DNA of 64,000 nt from Mangrovimonas sp. YM274 (GTDB lineage Bacteria > Bacteroidota > Bacteroidia > Flavobacteriales > Flavobacteriaceae): positions 1,594,128-1,658,127 of the forward strand of contig NZ_CP133091.1 of the NCBI RefSeq assembly GCF_030908385.1, given 5' to 3'. The notes beneath the pieces are model-generated. The model was not told the origin of the DNA. It searched no databases and worked only from the letters and a program-made list of their open reading frames with translations. The translations under genes and the position numbers were made by a program. Below, piece by piece: positions 18,139 through 27,225 of the stretch (positions are counted from its first letter, which is position 1; each line of letters starts with the position of its first letter).

Positions 18139-18674
18139 TATAGGTGTTTTGTGATTTTTTTGCTTAAAGGCTTGGTGATGGAATAGTAATAATCCACTAA
18201 GTGACCGTTTTCATCTACCAGGTATTTTTGGAAATTCCACTTCACTCCAGAATTTGATACACCGTTAATATCTTTATCCGTGAGCCATTGGTACAGTGGA
18301 TGTTGATGATCTCCTTTAACGTCTATCTTTTCAGTAATCAAAAAGGTTACACCATAATTTTTTTGGCAAAAAGTTTTAATCTCATTGGCATTCCCAGGTT
18401 CTTGACCTCCAAATTGATTGCATGGAAGCCCAATCACCATTAGTTGGTCTTTGTAGGTTTTGTACAGTTCTTCCAATTCTTCATATTGAGGCGTAAAACC
18501 GCATTCGGAAGCTACATTCACAAATAGTATTTTTTTGCCTTTGTAGTCGGATAAGTCAATAGGGGTATTGTCAATACTATTTATCTTAATGTCGTAAATA
18601 GATTGTTTTGGTGGGTTTTGGGAAGCTGTTTTAAATATGGAAAACATGGTTAATATAAGTATTAAGGTTCGCAT
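18138..18674 (-). CDS. glutathione peroxidase family protein
   Basis: Thiol peroxidase reducing hydroperoxides. The peroxidatic Cys58 is in VNVASECGFTPQY. The GLPCNQFGGQEPG motif supplies the second Cys (C85) and catalytic Gln87, and VKWNFQKYLV supplies the Trp/Asn. The N-terminus has a hydrophobic signal-like segment (LILILTMFSIFKTASQ), so periplasmic export is likely. In this group the reductant is usually thioredoxin rather than glutathione. Lies between an SDR gene (6 bases upstream) and tspO. Confidence 0.92.
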   Translation of the reverse strand: MRTLILILTMFSIFKTASQNPPKQSIYDIKINSIDNTPIDLSDYKGKKILFVNVASECGFTPQYEELEELYKTYKDQLMVIGLPCNQFGGQEPGNANEIKTFCQKNYGVTFLITEKIDVKGDHQHPLYQWLTDKDINGVSNSGVKWNFQKYLVDENGHLVDYYYSITKPLSKKITKHL

Positions 18675-18680
18675 GAATTT

Positions 18681-19364
18681 TTAAATTTTAAAGGTTACAA
18701 TACCACAATCCATTTCGAAGATTTGTCCGGACATTGAGGCAGATTTATCTGATACTAAAAATACGGCTAAATCGGCAACTTCTTGTGGGTTTAAGAATTT
18801 TTTAAGGGGGTGTCTTTCTATAATATTGGCTGTCATCTTTTCATTTCTCAACAGTTTGGAAGCCAGTTCAGTGTCGGTAACAGTAGGAGCAATGGCGTTG
18901 ATTCTTATTTTTGGGGCTAGTTCCGCTCCAAGTGTTTTAACCAAGCCTTCTATACCGGATTTTGAGGTTGCTATACTTGCATGAAAGGGCATCCCTAATT
19001 TTGAAGCTACGGTGCTGAACAATAAAATGGAGGGAGCCATACTATTTTTTAATACAGGCAAGTACTGTTGAATCGTTTTTACGGCACCAAGCACATTTAT
19101 TTCAAAATCATTTCTAAAATCTTCCAAAGTAAACCTTGCAAAAGGCTTGAGGTTAATGCTTCCGGGACAATATACCAAGGCATCTGCCTGCTCAATATCA
19201 GGTAAATTGTCCTTGAGAATATCACAAGGGTGATGTTCTAAGTTTTTGTGGGTTATTTGTGGGGCAGACCTGCTAATGTTGACAACATGATGGTTTTCTA
19301 GCAATTGCTCTGTTATGGCTTTGCCAATACCTTTACTGCCTCCAACAATAATTACTGTTTTCAT
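18681..19364 (-). CDS. SDR-fold protein lacking the catalytic tyrosine
   Basis: Short-chain dehydrogenase fold with the cofactor motif VGGSKGIGKAI at the N-terminus and Ser in LLFSTVAS. The usual YxxxK active-site tyrosine is replaced by Ile: the segment reads HASIATSKSG, so Lys is kept but Tyr is not. The protein may bind NAD(P) without classical catalysis or use another acid. 227 residues, no membrane segment. The start overlaps the MscS stop by four bases (ATGA). Confidence 0.88.
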   Translation of the reverse strand: MKTVIIVGGSKGIGKAITEQLLENHHVVNISRSAPQITHKNLEHHPCDILKDNLPDIEQADALVYCPGSINLKPFARFTLEDFRNDFEINVLGAVKTIQQYLPVLKNSMAPSILLFSTVASKLGMPFHASIATSKSGIEGLVKTLGAELAPKIRINAIAPTVTDTELASKLLRNEKMTANIIERHPLKKFLNPQEVADLAVFLVSDKSASMSGQIFEMDCGIVTFKI

Positions 19365-20302
19365 GACTGTTTTATTTCTGTTTTCTTATCAAAATCGTTT
19401 AAAATAGATATACGTGTTTTTGGTAAACTGTTTGGGTAGTTTTGTTGAATGAACTTAATCAAGCCCTCTCTAACGTATACTCTTAAATCCCATGCTTCAG
19501 GGGAGTTTTTGGCACTCATTAGAGCGCGTATTTCAACACTGGATTCCTTTGAGTCAGTGACCTGAAGCACGTTTACTTTTTTATCCCATAAATGTGTACT
19601 CTCCAACAGGCGAGTAAGTTCTTCCCTCAAGGCGTCAAAATTGATGTTATAATCCGTGTAGATAAATACGGTGCCCAAAATTTCAGCTGTTGTTCTGGTC
19701 CAATTCTGGAAAGGTTTTTCAATAAAATAGGTGGTTGGTAATACCAATCGACGTTTGTCCCAAATCCTTACTACCACAAAGGTTAAGGTAATTTCTTCTA
19801 CCCAGCCCCATTCGCCTTCCACAACTAACACATCATCCAATCGAATAGGTTGTGAAATGGCAATTTGCATTCCTGCCAAAATGGTTGCTAAGGCTTTTTG
19901 AGCTGCAAACCCGAGGATGATTCCAGCAATACCGGCCGAAGCAAATACACTGAGCCCAAATTTTCTAACGTCTTCAAATAGCATTAATCCAGAACCTATG
20001 GCAATTACGATAATGACAAAGATGATTATGCGCTCCAGGATATTAAATTGCGTATAGAGTTTTCGAGCCTGAAGGTTGTCTTCCTGGTTTATGTCATAAT
20101 TTTCAAGATAGTTCTTTTTAAAAACCCTCAACAGTACAATTATGGTCCATGCTATGGCAATGATGAATAGGATGGAGCTAATTTTTCTCATCATGTAATG
20201 GATGTTCTCTGAATTTTGAATAAAGGGTAGGTTGAGCTTTGGAAGGAAAAGTGCCAGAAGGATAATTAAAAAGGGAGTAATGTAGCGTCTGATGAATGTC
20301 AT
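19361..20302 (-). CDS. MscS-type mechanosensitive channel
   Basis: Inner-membrane small-conductance channel of 313 residues. There are about four hydrophobic segments, with the pore helix FASAGIAGIILGFAAQKALA carrying the Gly/Ala pattern of MscS TM3, then the beta domain (RLDDVLVVEGEWGWVEEIT). First gene of the downstream half of the stress cluster, 156 bases from the DUF2867 gene. Confidence 0.9.
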   Translation of the reverse strand: MTFIRRYITPFLIILLALFLPKLNLPFIQNSENIHYMMRKISSILFIIAIAWTIIVLLRVFKKNYLENYDINQEDNLQARKLYTQFNILERIIIFVIIVIAIGSGLMLFEDVRKFGLSVFASAGIAGIILGFAAQKALATILAGMQIAISQPIRLDDVLVVEGEWGWVEEITLTFVVVRIWDKRRLVLPTTYFIEKPFQNWTRTTAEILGTVFIYTDYNINFDALREELTRLLESTHLWDKKVNVLQVTDSKESSVEIRALMSAKNSPEAWDLRVYVREGLIKFIQQNYPNSLPKTRISILNDFDKKTEIKQS

Positions 20303-20458
20303 ATAGTTGATTTTTAGAAATATAAAATACGAGTAATGTCATAGAGAAGAAAACAATTGAAATGCTTTCTTGATGTTTTTTGAAAATTGATAATTAAAAC
20401 ATGATATAATTTACTATTTCTAAAATCTGTTTGCAATACTGAGTGTTTAAGATTTTGA

Positions 20459-21910
20459 TTATACGACGTTATGGGCTTCCGTATTTGTGGGAGAAGCCAA
20501 TTTGGAAATCATCCCGTTGAAGATAAAAAGGTGAAAGGGGAGCACGCTATACCAATACAATCTACCTGCAAGGCCACGGGGTCTAAAAGTGGCTGTTTGT
20601 TTAAGAACATTGTTTTCAATCTTGAATTCCAGCCAAGCTTCGCCCGGAAGGCGCATTTCGGCATAGAGCAATAGTTTCATTTTTTCCTTGTCGGCAAAAA
20701 TTACACGCCAAAAATCCAAGGCATCACCAATATGTAAATCGTCCGGGTGGGTACGTCCTCTGCGAAGTCCAATCCCGCCAACCATTTTATCGAGATACCC
20801 TCTAATATTCCATAAGAAACTTCCGTAATACCAACCCGTTTCTCCGCCAATAGCCCAAATTTTTGATAAGGTGAGTGGAATGTTTTGAACTTTACGTTCT
20901 TTATAATCCTTGAAGCAGCCAAACTTAGGAACATTGATGTATTTATGGGAATTGCTTTTAAGTTCTCCGCTGCTTATAAATGAATCCTTCCAACTTGAGA
21001 GGATGCTGTTCTGTTCAATCTTTTCAAAAGCCAAGGTAACTGCTTCTTTATAGGTAATGGGATGAATATCCAAAATAGTGTTGATGTTGCTTGGTTTGCC
21101 AATGATAGCAACCCCCATACTATCTACTAAATTGCATGCCAACGTATAGGATGTGGACGTTACAAAATAGAGCCAATAGGAGGAAAGTCTTGGAGTCATG
21201 ACCGGGACCGTTAGAATGTACCGCTTCAGCTTTCTAACTTCGGCAAACTGTAGAAGCATGTCCTTGTAGGTCATAATTTCGGGACCAAATATATCGTAGG
21301 TATTATTGTATAATTGGGTGTTGCCTAAACTTTTAGTTAAGTAAGCCAAAACATCTCGAATAGCGAGAGGTTGCGTTTTGGTATGAAGCCATTTTGGCGC
21401 AACCATTACGGGAAGCTTTTCGACTAAATCCCTTATGATTTCAAAAGAAGAACTGCCGGAGCCAACAATAATGCCAGCTTTCAAGATGGTAGTGGCGTAT
21501 TTATCAGATTTTAGTAGGTCGGCAACGTGCTTTCTTGAGCGTAAGTGCTTGGAAAGATTGTCGTCATTGGAAATGCCGCCAAGGAAAATCACTTGCTTTA
21601 CCTGCGTTCCCTCTAAATAGCCTTTGAAGTTGAGAGCGCATTGAGCTTCCAGTTCCTCAAAATCTTTTGAAGAATTGGATAATGAGTGAATTAAATAGTA
21701 AGCAGCATCAATGTCTTTTGGAATGTTTGATAAGGATTGAGGTTTAAGAAAGTCAACTTCTACAATATCTACATTGGGATCGTTTTGATAATGCTCATCA
21801 ATACGGTATTTATCCCTTGCGGCACAAACCACAATGTGCCCCTGCTCCAAAAGGATTGGCATTAACCGTTTACCTATATATCCCGTTGCACCGGTTAGAA
21901 GGATTTTCAT
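20459..21910 (-). CDS. NAD(P)-binding epimerase-like protein with DUF2867 domain
   Basis: N-terminal atypical SDR/NmrA-like domain (ILLTGATGYIGKRLMPILLE, then AYYLIHSLSN and QVIFLGGISND), residues 1-300. A C-terminal DUF2867 domain starts around 330 (WAIGGETGWYYGSFLWNIRG; GLRRGR; GDALDFWRV). The reaction is unknown. Four-base overlap with the AarF stop (21907-21910). Its neighbours suggest membrane-lipid or quinone-related stress metabolism, an inference only. Confidence 0.88.
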   Translation of the reverse strand: MKILLTGATGYIGKRLMPILLEQGHIVVCAARDKYRIDEHYQNDPNVDIVEVDFLKPQSLSNIPKDIDAAYYLIHSLSNSSKDFEELEAQCALNFKGYLEGTQVKQVIFLGGISNDDNLSKHLRSRKHVADLLKSDKYATTILKAGIIVGSGSSSFEIIRDLVEKLPVMVAPKWLHTKTQPLAIRDVLAYLTKSLGNTQLYNNTYDIFGPEIMTYKDMLLQFAEVRKLKRYILTVPVMTPRLSSYWLYFVTSTSYTLACNLVDSMGVAIIGKPSNINTILDIHPITYKEAVTLAFEKIEQNSILSSWKDSFISSGELKSNSHKYINVPKFGCFKDYKERKVQNIPLTLSKIWAIGGETGWYYGSFLWNIRGYLDKMVGGIGLRRGRTHPDDLHIGDALDFWRVIFADKEKMKLLLYAEMRLPGEAWLEFKIENNVLKQTATFRPRGLAGRLYWYSVLPFHLFIFNGMISKLASPTNTEAHNVV

Positions 21911-23226
21911 GGATGAGGAAGCGTTTCAAAGTTCGAAATCGTAACATTTTTAGCTTTCAAATCAAACATCAAACTGTAGAGGCCGAAAAAGGTCCTGTTG
22001 ATGTAGATAAAATGCTGTGACCCTCGGTTACCGTTCATTTTTCTCAAATCGGTATTTTTGGCATAGGATTCTCCAAGGTTGGCAATTTTTCCAAAGAAAT
22101 TGGCGTCAGAAAAATCAAAGGTTTCAGACAGTAGGGGCTGCGTAAACAATTGCAGTATGTCATGAAACATAGCGGTGAAAAATTCAATTTCTTCCTTGGA
22201 GTCTTCGGGACGTAGTATTTCAAGCTCTAACATTTTAGCTTTAAACGTTTCAGGGTTGTTCAAAGTATTGGGATTTGCCAGTTCAAAATAGGGATTATAA
22301 AAAGCTTCAGGAATAGTTTTCATACAACCAAAATCAAGAGCAATTAACTGTCCGGTTTTTGAAACCAAGAAGTTTCCGGGGTGAGGATCGGCGTGTACCT
22401 TTTTTAATTTGTGAATCTGGAACATGTAAAAATCCCAAAGGGCTTGACCTAATGTGTTGGCTAAATCTTGATTGGTGTTATGCGCAATAAATTCCGAAAG
22501 ATGTTCACCTTCCATATAGTCCATGGTGATGATACGTTCTGAAGATAGCTGCTCATAATAATTTGGAAATAGAAGGTTTGGTATGTTTTTGCAGGCCTTG
22601 GCCACTTCCTCGCTTTGTTGTAATTCAAGTATATAGTTGGTTTCCTCAACCAATTTGCCTTCCACTTCCTTAAAGTACTTGTCTGAGTCTTTTCCTTTAA
22701 TGTTGAACATTTTTATGGCAATGGGCTTCACCATGGCCAAATCTGACTTGATGCTTTCGGCAACTCCGGGATATTGAATTTTAACGGCAAGTTTTTTTCC
22801 ATTTTTTTCCGCTAGATGAACTTGGCCAATACTGGCTGCATTAACTGATGTGGGATTGAACTTATCGTAAATTTCATGAGGAGATTTCTTGAAATAGGTT
22901 TTAAAGGTTTTTGTCACCAAGGCAGGGGACAACGGTGGGACCGAGAATTGTGCCAATGAAAACTTTTCTACGTAGGCCTGCGGCAGGATGCTTTTTTCCA
23001 TGCTCAACATTTGGGCAACTTTCAGGGCACTTCCTTTTAGTTGTTTTAGGCTGTCATAGATGTCCTCTGCATTATTTTGGTCCAGTCTACTTTTGGCTTC
23101 TTGCTCTGTTTTGGTAAGTTTATCTCCGTAATATTTAAGGTAGTTGACACCAACACGTGCTCCAGTAGCTACCAGTTTGGAGGCCCGTTCAATTTTTGAC
23201 GTTGGTATTTTATCAATGGTTTTCAT
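21907..23226 (-). CDS. ABC1/AarF (UbiB-like) atypical kinase
   Basis: Protein-kinase-like fold of the ADCK/UbiB family, linked to isoprenoid-quinone biology. The family loop NAASIGQVHLAEKNGKKLAVK supplies the nucleotide-binding Ala-rich loop and Lys, and the HADPHPGNFLV and ALDFGCM motifs are the catalytic and metal-binding loops. The N-terminal KxGQ signature reads KVAQ here. No C-terminal membrane helices are obvious. Three bases downstream of the TetR stop. Confidence 0.92.
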   Translation of the reverse strand: MKTIDKIPTSKIERASKLVATGARVGVNYLKYYGDKLTKTEQEAKSRLDQNNAEDIYDSLKQLKGSALKVAQMLSMEKSILPQAYVEKFSLAQFSVPPLSPALVTKTFKTYFKKSPHEIYDKFNPTSVNAASIGQVHLAEKNGKKLAVKIQYPGVAESIKSDLAMVKPIAIKMFNIKGKDSDKYFKEVEGKLVEETNYILELQQSEEVAKACKNIPNLLFPNYYEQLSSERIITMDYMEGEHLSEFIAHNTNQDLANTLGQALWDFYMFQIHKLKKVHADPHPGNFLVSKTGQLIALDFGCMKTIPEAFYNPYFELANPNTLNNPETFKAKMLELEILRPEDSKEEIEFFTAMFHDILQLFTQPLLSETFDFSDANFFGKIANLGESYAKNTDLRKMNGNRGSQHFIYINRTFFGLYSLMFDLKAKNVTISNFETLPHP

Positions 23227-23229
23227 AGC

Positions 23230-23889
23230 TTATTTGGTTTGGAAGCGTTCCTTGAAAATGAACTTCCCAAAATCCACAAGGCTGTTTATTGGGGTAGTAT
23301 CTATGATGTCGAAACTGGTATTGATAGATTTTTCTATATAGATGTCGGTTTTACTAAAATTGGCAGAAGTATCTTCCATCCAAAATTTTAGAGTAAGGAG
23401 TAACTGTACCCATGCTGCTTCTTTCATTGCTTTTTGTTGCATTTTTAAAAGTTGGCCTTTCACCAATTCGATCTGTTTGATATCCAATGTGTCCAGATAG
23501 GAGGCAAAGGCCTCTTTGAGAGGGTGTAAGTGTTTTAGCTGTTTAAGGTTAGCCTTATATTCGTTTAGGGCGAACATTATAAAACTCCGGTTGGCCGTTA
23601 GGTTTTCAAAGAAGGTGAAATAAAAGCTCAGTAGCTTGTTTTTAGCATCATAGGTTTGATATTCTTGACTGTTATTTAAGGTTTGGACAGTATGCTCGCA
23701 GAAGGCCACAAAAATGTAGGCTTCCAGGGCTTCAAAAGAACTGAAGTGTTCGTAAAATTTTGGTTCTTCAAAATTATTCAACTTTGAAAATTGATAAACA
23801 GACGTTGGTCTTTCATTGTTTTCAAGGACATAATCCATGTATAAATCAACCAGATCCATTTTTTTGGGAGTTTTCTTTTTAGGCATCAC
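23230..23889 (-). CDS. TetR-family regulator
   Basis: A 219-residue helical protein with an N-terminal TetR-like HTH (LVDLYMDYVLENNERPTSVY; KFYEHFSSFEALEAYIF) and a helical ligand domain of the kind found in Bacteroidota TetR C-terminal families. It is first in the minus-strand cluster and is the obvious candidate regulator of the kinase and DUF2867 genes, possibly of the downstream six. The recognition helix is degenerate, so DNA binding should not be taken as certain. Confidence 0.8.
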   Translation of the reverse strand: MMPKKKTPKKMDLVDLYMDYVLENNERPTSVYQFSKLNNFEEPKFYEHFSSFEALEAYIFVAFCEHTVQTLNNSQEYQTYDAKNKLLSFYFTFFENLTANRSFIMFALNEYKANLKQLKHLHPLKEAFASYLDTLDIKQIELVKGQLLKMQQKAMKEAAWVQLLLTLKFWMEDTSANFSKTDIYIEKSINTSFDIIDTTPINSLVDFGKFIFKERFQTK

Positions 23890-24157
23890 AAAACTTTTTT
23901 ATAAAATTACTAAATGTCTAACTATTATTAATCATAAATTAGACAAAATTAACGTTTGTAAATAGATTTGGTGCTTTGCTTCCCTAAAATTACGAGAAAA
24001 TTATCTTGTAATTGTCTGTTTATTAAATATGTATAATTGTGTATCTTTAGAGAGCAGCCTTAAGAGAAATTTTAATTTAAGGTTTTGTTAACAAATGAGA
24101 GTTCAACTAATTTGTAAATTTAGTCGCACATTTTTAAAACTATAAAACAATATGACC

Positions 24158-25006
24158 ATGAAAAAATTATTACTTATTGCGTTAGTCTTAACCGCCTCTT
24201 ATAATTTGAGGGCACAGGTGACAACGCCACAGGCTAGTCCGGCTAGTAAATTGGAACAAAAAGTTGGTTTGACAGATTTTTCGATTCAATACTCAAGACC
24301 AGGTGTAAAAGGAAGAACCGTTTTTGGAGATTTGGTACCTTACGATAAGCTATGGAGAACTGGAGCCAATAAAAATTCAATCATTACTTTTAGTGATGAT
24401 GTGACGTTTGGTACACAAACTGTAAAGGCAGGGTCTTATGCCATTTTTACCAAGCCAGGAAAAAGTTTATGGGAGGTATATTTATACAGCGATACAGAAA
24501 ATTGGGGGACACCTCAAAAGTGGGATGAAAGTAAAGTAGTGGCTATTATCAAAGCAAAAGCTTACCCAATGACTTTTAACGTAGAGTCTTTCACTTTTGA
24601 CATCAACAACATTACCAATAGCAGTGCGGCCTTGGAAATTTTCTGGGAAAAGACCTATGTAACAATTCCTTTTGAAGTACCAACAGATACTAAAGTTTTG
24701 GCTTCTATCAATGAAGCTTTGGCAGGATCTCCAAAAGCTGAAGATTACTTTGCAGCTTCTTCTTACTATTATCAGGAAGGAAAAGATATTAAGCAGGCCA
24801 AAGAATGGATTGATAAGGCTATGGCAATGAACAATGATCCTGCCTTTTGGCAATTAAGACAACAGTCTTTGATTTATGCCAGAGCAGGTGATAAAGATGG
24901 AGCTATTGATTTGGCTAAAAAATCTATGGCAGCAGCAAAGGCAGCAGGAAACGATGATTATGTAAAAATGAACATGGACTCTCTAAAAGAATGGGGGGCT
25001 ATGTAG
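24158..25006 (+). CDS. DUF2911 protein with TPR-like tail, secreted
   Basis: A signal peptide (KLLLIALVLTASYNLRAQ) is followed by the DUF2911 domain, residues about 20-165 (SPASKLEQKVGLTDFSIQYS; RPGVKGRTVFG; PYDKLWRTGANKN). A helical repeat region follows (YYQEGKDIKQAKEWIDKAM; ARAGDKDGAIDLAKKSM), resembling two TPR units. Function unknown. The frame opens two codons earlier at 24152; the ATG at 24158 gives the better signal peptide. Confidence 0.88.
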   Translation: MKKLLLIALVLTASYNLRAQVTTPQASPASKLEQKVGLTDFSIQYSRPGVKGRTVFGDLVPYDKLWRTGANKNSIITFSDDVTFGTQTVKAGSYAIFTKPGKSLWEVYLYSDTENWGTPQKWDESKVVAIIKAKAYPMTFNVESFTFDINNITNSSAALEIFWEKTYVTIPFEVPTDTKVLASINEALAGSPKAEDYFAASSYYYQEGKDIKQAKEWIDKAMAMNNDPAFWQLRQQSLIYARAGDKDGAIDLAKKSMAAAKAAGNDDYVKMNMDSLKEWGAM

Positions 25007-25033
25007 GGTTCAATTTGTGGCAATACATATTTT

Positions 25034-25061
25034 AAAGCACAGCCTATGGTTGTGCTTTTTT
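25034..25061 (+). terminator. intrinsic terminator after DUF2911
   Basis: AAAGCACA / TGTGCTTT stem, 9-base loop, T-rich 3' side. Confidence 0.75.
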
Positions 25062-25093
25062 GCTTCTATAAGGAACGGATTTGGGTGACCAAT

Positions 25094-25108
25094 TTTTTGT
25101 ATATTAGA
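25094..25108 (+). promoter_or_regulatory. shared upstream box, first AraC-TPR gene
   Basis: TTTTTGTATATTAGA ends 60 bases before the ATG. A copy with one mismatch ends exactly 60 bases before the ATG of the paralogue (27152-27166), so it is probably the promoter core or an operator kept after duplication. Confidence 0.5.
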
Positions 25109-25167
25109 GGTAGGACACAATATTGAATTGTAGCCTAATACCAATTAATCGATTTAATCTTTAGAAT

Positions 25168-27096
25168 ATGGCAGGTCAATTGTCCATGGATCAAGCTTTC
25201 CTTGAAAGGCTAAAAGAGATCCTAGAGTCTAATTTTGCCAATGAGCATTTTGGGGTTCAGGAATTGGCTGATGAAGCCGGTGTAAGCCGCTCCCAACTGC
25301 ACAGGAAACTTAATGCTCTTATAGGAAAATCGTCCAGCCAGTACATTAGGGAATACAGGTTGGAAAAGGCTTTGGAGATGCTTCAAAATGAGGAGGCCAC
25401 TGCTTCGGAAATTGCCTATCGTGTAGGGTTTAACAGCCCTACTTACTTCAATACCTGTTTTAGCGATTTTTATGGTTACACTCCAGGAGAGGTTAAGTTT
25501 CAGAAGACGGATGTTATAGAATCTGAAACTAAATCGTCAGAGGACATATCCTCATCTGTGGCCATCCAAAAGAAAGGAAATTATAAATCCTTGTTTTGGG
25601 TAGGCGGTATACTAATATTATTGTTTCTAGGGTATTCTTTTTATCAAAATTTGGAAGCAGATAATGATTTAGAAGATGTGCCCTTGCACCTTAGGGAGGA
25701 CAAAACTATTGCTGTTCTACCATTCCAAAATTTAAGTGATGATAGTGAAAATCAATATTTTGCGGATGGTATTAGGGAGGATATTATCAATCACTTATCG
25801 AAGGTTCAGGAATTTATAGTGAAATCGCGTCAGTCTACAGAAATGTATCGTGATTCACACCTTTCTGCAAAAGAGATTGGCTTTGCTTTAAGTGCAAATT
25901 ATATATTGGGAGGCAGTGTGCAAAAGCATGGAAATAGAATACGAGTTAGGGTGCATTTAATTAACTCCAAGACAGATGTGCAGTTGTGGTTTAGGGATTT
26001 TGATAGGGAGTTTCAAGATATTTTTGAACTTGAAAGTGAGATTTCACGATTGATTGCTTCCGAGTTGAACGTAGTATTGTCCCCCCACGAATTGGAACTG
26101 ATCGATAAGGTACCTACCGATAACCTTGAGGCTTATAATTTATATATAAAAGCATTATATTCATTGTACTATGATGAAAATGTAGATTTGGCAAGGCGAT
26201 ATTTCAATTTATGTATTGAAGAAGACACTGGCTTTGCGCTGGCATACTCGGGTTTGGCCGAAAGCTATCTTTGGGAAAATTGGCCAACACCTACTGTAAA
26301 AGATGCGGAGCAGGTAAAGGAACTAGCCATAAAGGCGATGGAATTGGATGAAAGCTTGTCTGAGCCACATCGTGTAATGGCCTATGTGAATGAAACCTAC
26401 GATTGGAATTGGACCAAAGCTGAAACGGAGTTCCAAGAGGCTGTCAAGTTGAATCCAAACAATTATTATGCGATAAGCGAATATGCAATGTATTTGCAGT
26501 ATGTATTGGGAGATTTTGAAAAGGCTCGTGAAATGATTGAGTTGGCGCAATTGGTGAATCCCAACTCCGCATTTACGGCAGTGTTGAGTGCTGAATTTTA
26601 CCTACACGAGGATAATTTTAAAAAGGCCTTGGAAGAAACCAGAAAAGCTAAGGAGTATGCTCCAAAAGGCATGTGGGCTTATTGGGTGGATTTTAAAATC
26701 TATACCGAGTTGGGTAATTATGATCAGGCTGTGAGGCAATTGGAAGAAAGTTGGGGATTTGTTGAAGCCTTCGAGTTGAACATACCTCCAATGTTGGAGG
26801 CTTATGAGAAGGATGGAGTTAAAGGCGTTTATAGAATGATCAATGATATGGATATCAATAACGCAAATTCGGAGGGCGTTCAACATAATGCCTATTGGAT
26901 TGCTCAAAAATTTGCATTTTTGGAGGAACCTGAAAATGCTCTAAAATGGTTGGAAATTGCCTTTAGAAGAAAAAATGCCGAATTATTTATGATCAAATAT
27001 GATCCCTATTTTGAAAATTTACGATCCAACGCTGACTTTTTGGAAATCTTACAAAAAATGAACCTTGGCGATTACCAAGGCGGTTTAAAACTGTAG
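25168..27096 (+). CDS. membrane-integrated AraC-type regulator with TolB-like and TPR domains
   Basis: Residues 1-112 are an AraC/XylS double HTH (FGVQELADEAGVSRSQLHRK; ASEIAYRVGFNSPTYFNTCF). A single hydrophobic segment lies at about 141-160 (SLFWVGGILILLFLGYSFY). Residues 178-300 form the TolB-N/FlgO-like domain often seen in TPR-bearing adenylate cyclases (IAVLPFQNLSDDSENQYFAD; VKSRQSTEMYR). Residues 310-630 are TPR repeats (NPNNYYAISEYAMYLQY). The layout is ToxR-like: DNA binding inside, sensing outside the inner membrane. The target genes are unknown. First of a tandem pair. Confidence 0.88.
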   Translation: MAGQLSMDQAFLERLKEILESNFANEHFGVQELADEAGVSRSQLHRKLNALIGKSSSQYIREYRLEKALEMLQNEEATASEIAYRVGFNSPTYFNTCFSDFYGYTPGEVKFQKTDVIESETKSSEDISSSVAIQKKGNYKSLFWVGGILILLFLGYSFYQNLEADNDLEDVPLHLREDKTIAVLPFQNLSDDSENQYFADGIREDIINHLSKVQEFIVKSRQSTEMYRDSHLSAKEIGFALSANYILGGSVQKHGNRIRVRVHLINSKTDVQLWFRDFDREFQDIFELESEISRLIASELNVVLSPHELELIDKVPTDNLEAYNLYIKALYSLYYDENVDLARRYFNLCIEEDTGFALAYSGLAESYLWENWPTPTVKDAEQVKELAIKAMELDESLSEPHRVMAYVNETYDWNWTKAETEFQEAVKLNPNNYYAISEYAMYLQYVLGDFEKAREMIELAQLVNPNSAFTAVLSAEFYLHEDNFKKALEETRKAKEYAPKGMWAYWVDFKIYTELGNYDQAVRQLEESWGFVEAFELNIPPMLEAYEKDGVKGVYRMINDMDINNANSEGVQHNAYWIAQKFAFLEEPENALKWLEIAFRRKNAELFMIKYDPYFENLRSNADFLEILQKMNLGDYQGGLKL

Positions 27097-27151
27097 AAGC
27101 TTAATAATGGGAAGCTTTTGTAAAGTTTTAAGAAAATTATACTTGTCAGGA

Positions 27152-27166
27152 TTTTTGTATCTTAGA
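27152..27166 (+). promoter_or_regulatory. shared upstream box, second AraC-TPR gene
   Basis: TTTTTGTATCTTAGA, 60 bases before the ATG at 27226; one base differs from the copy upstream of the first paralogue. A second shared word, ACCAATTAAT followed by ATTTAAT, lies between box and start in both. Confidence 0.5.
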
Positions 27167-27225
27167 TAGGTGACCTACTTCTAGTTTTTGGTCCTCAACC
27201 AATTAATACATTTAATTTTAAAAAT

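Noticed and set aside
18138..18674. frameshift in the peroxidase/TspO junction
   Set aside because: The one-base TAATG overlap is an ordinary coupled stop-start; both proteins are full length.
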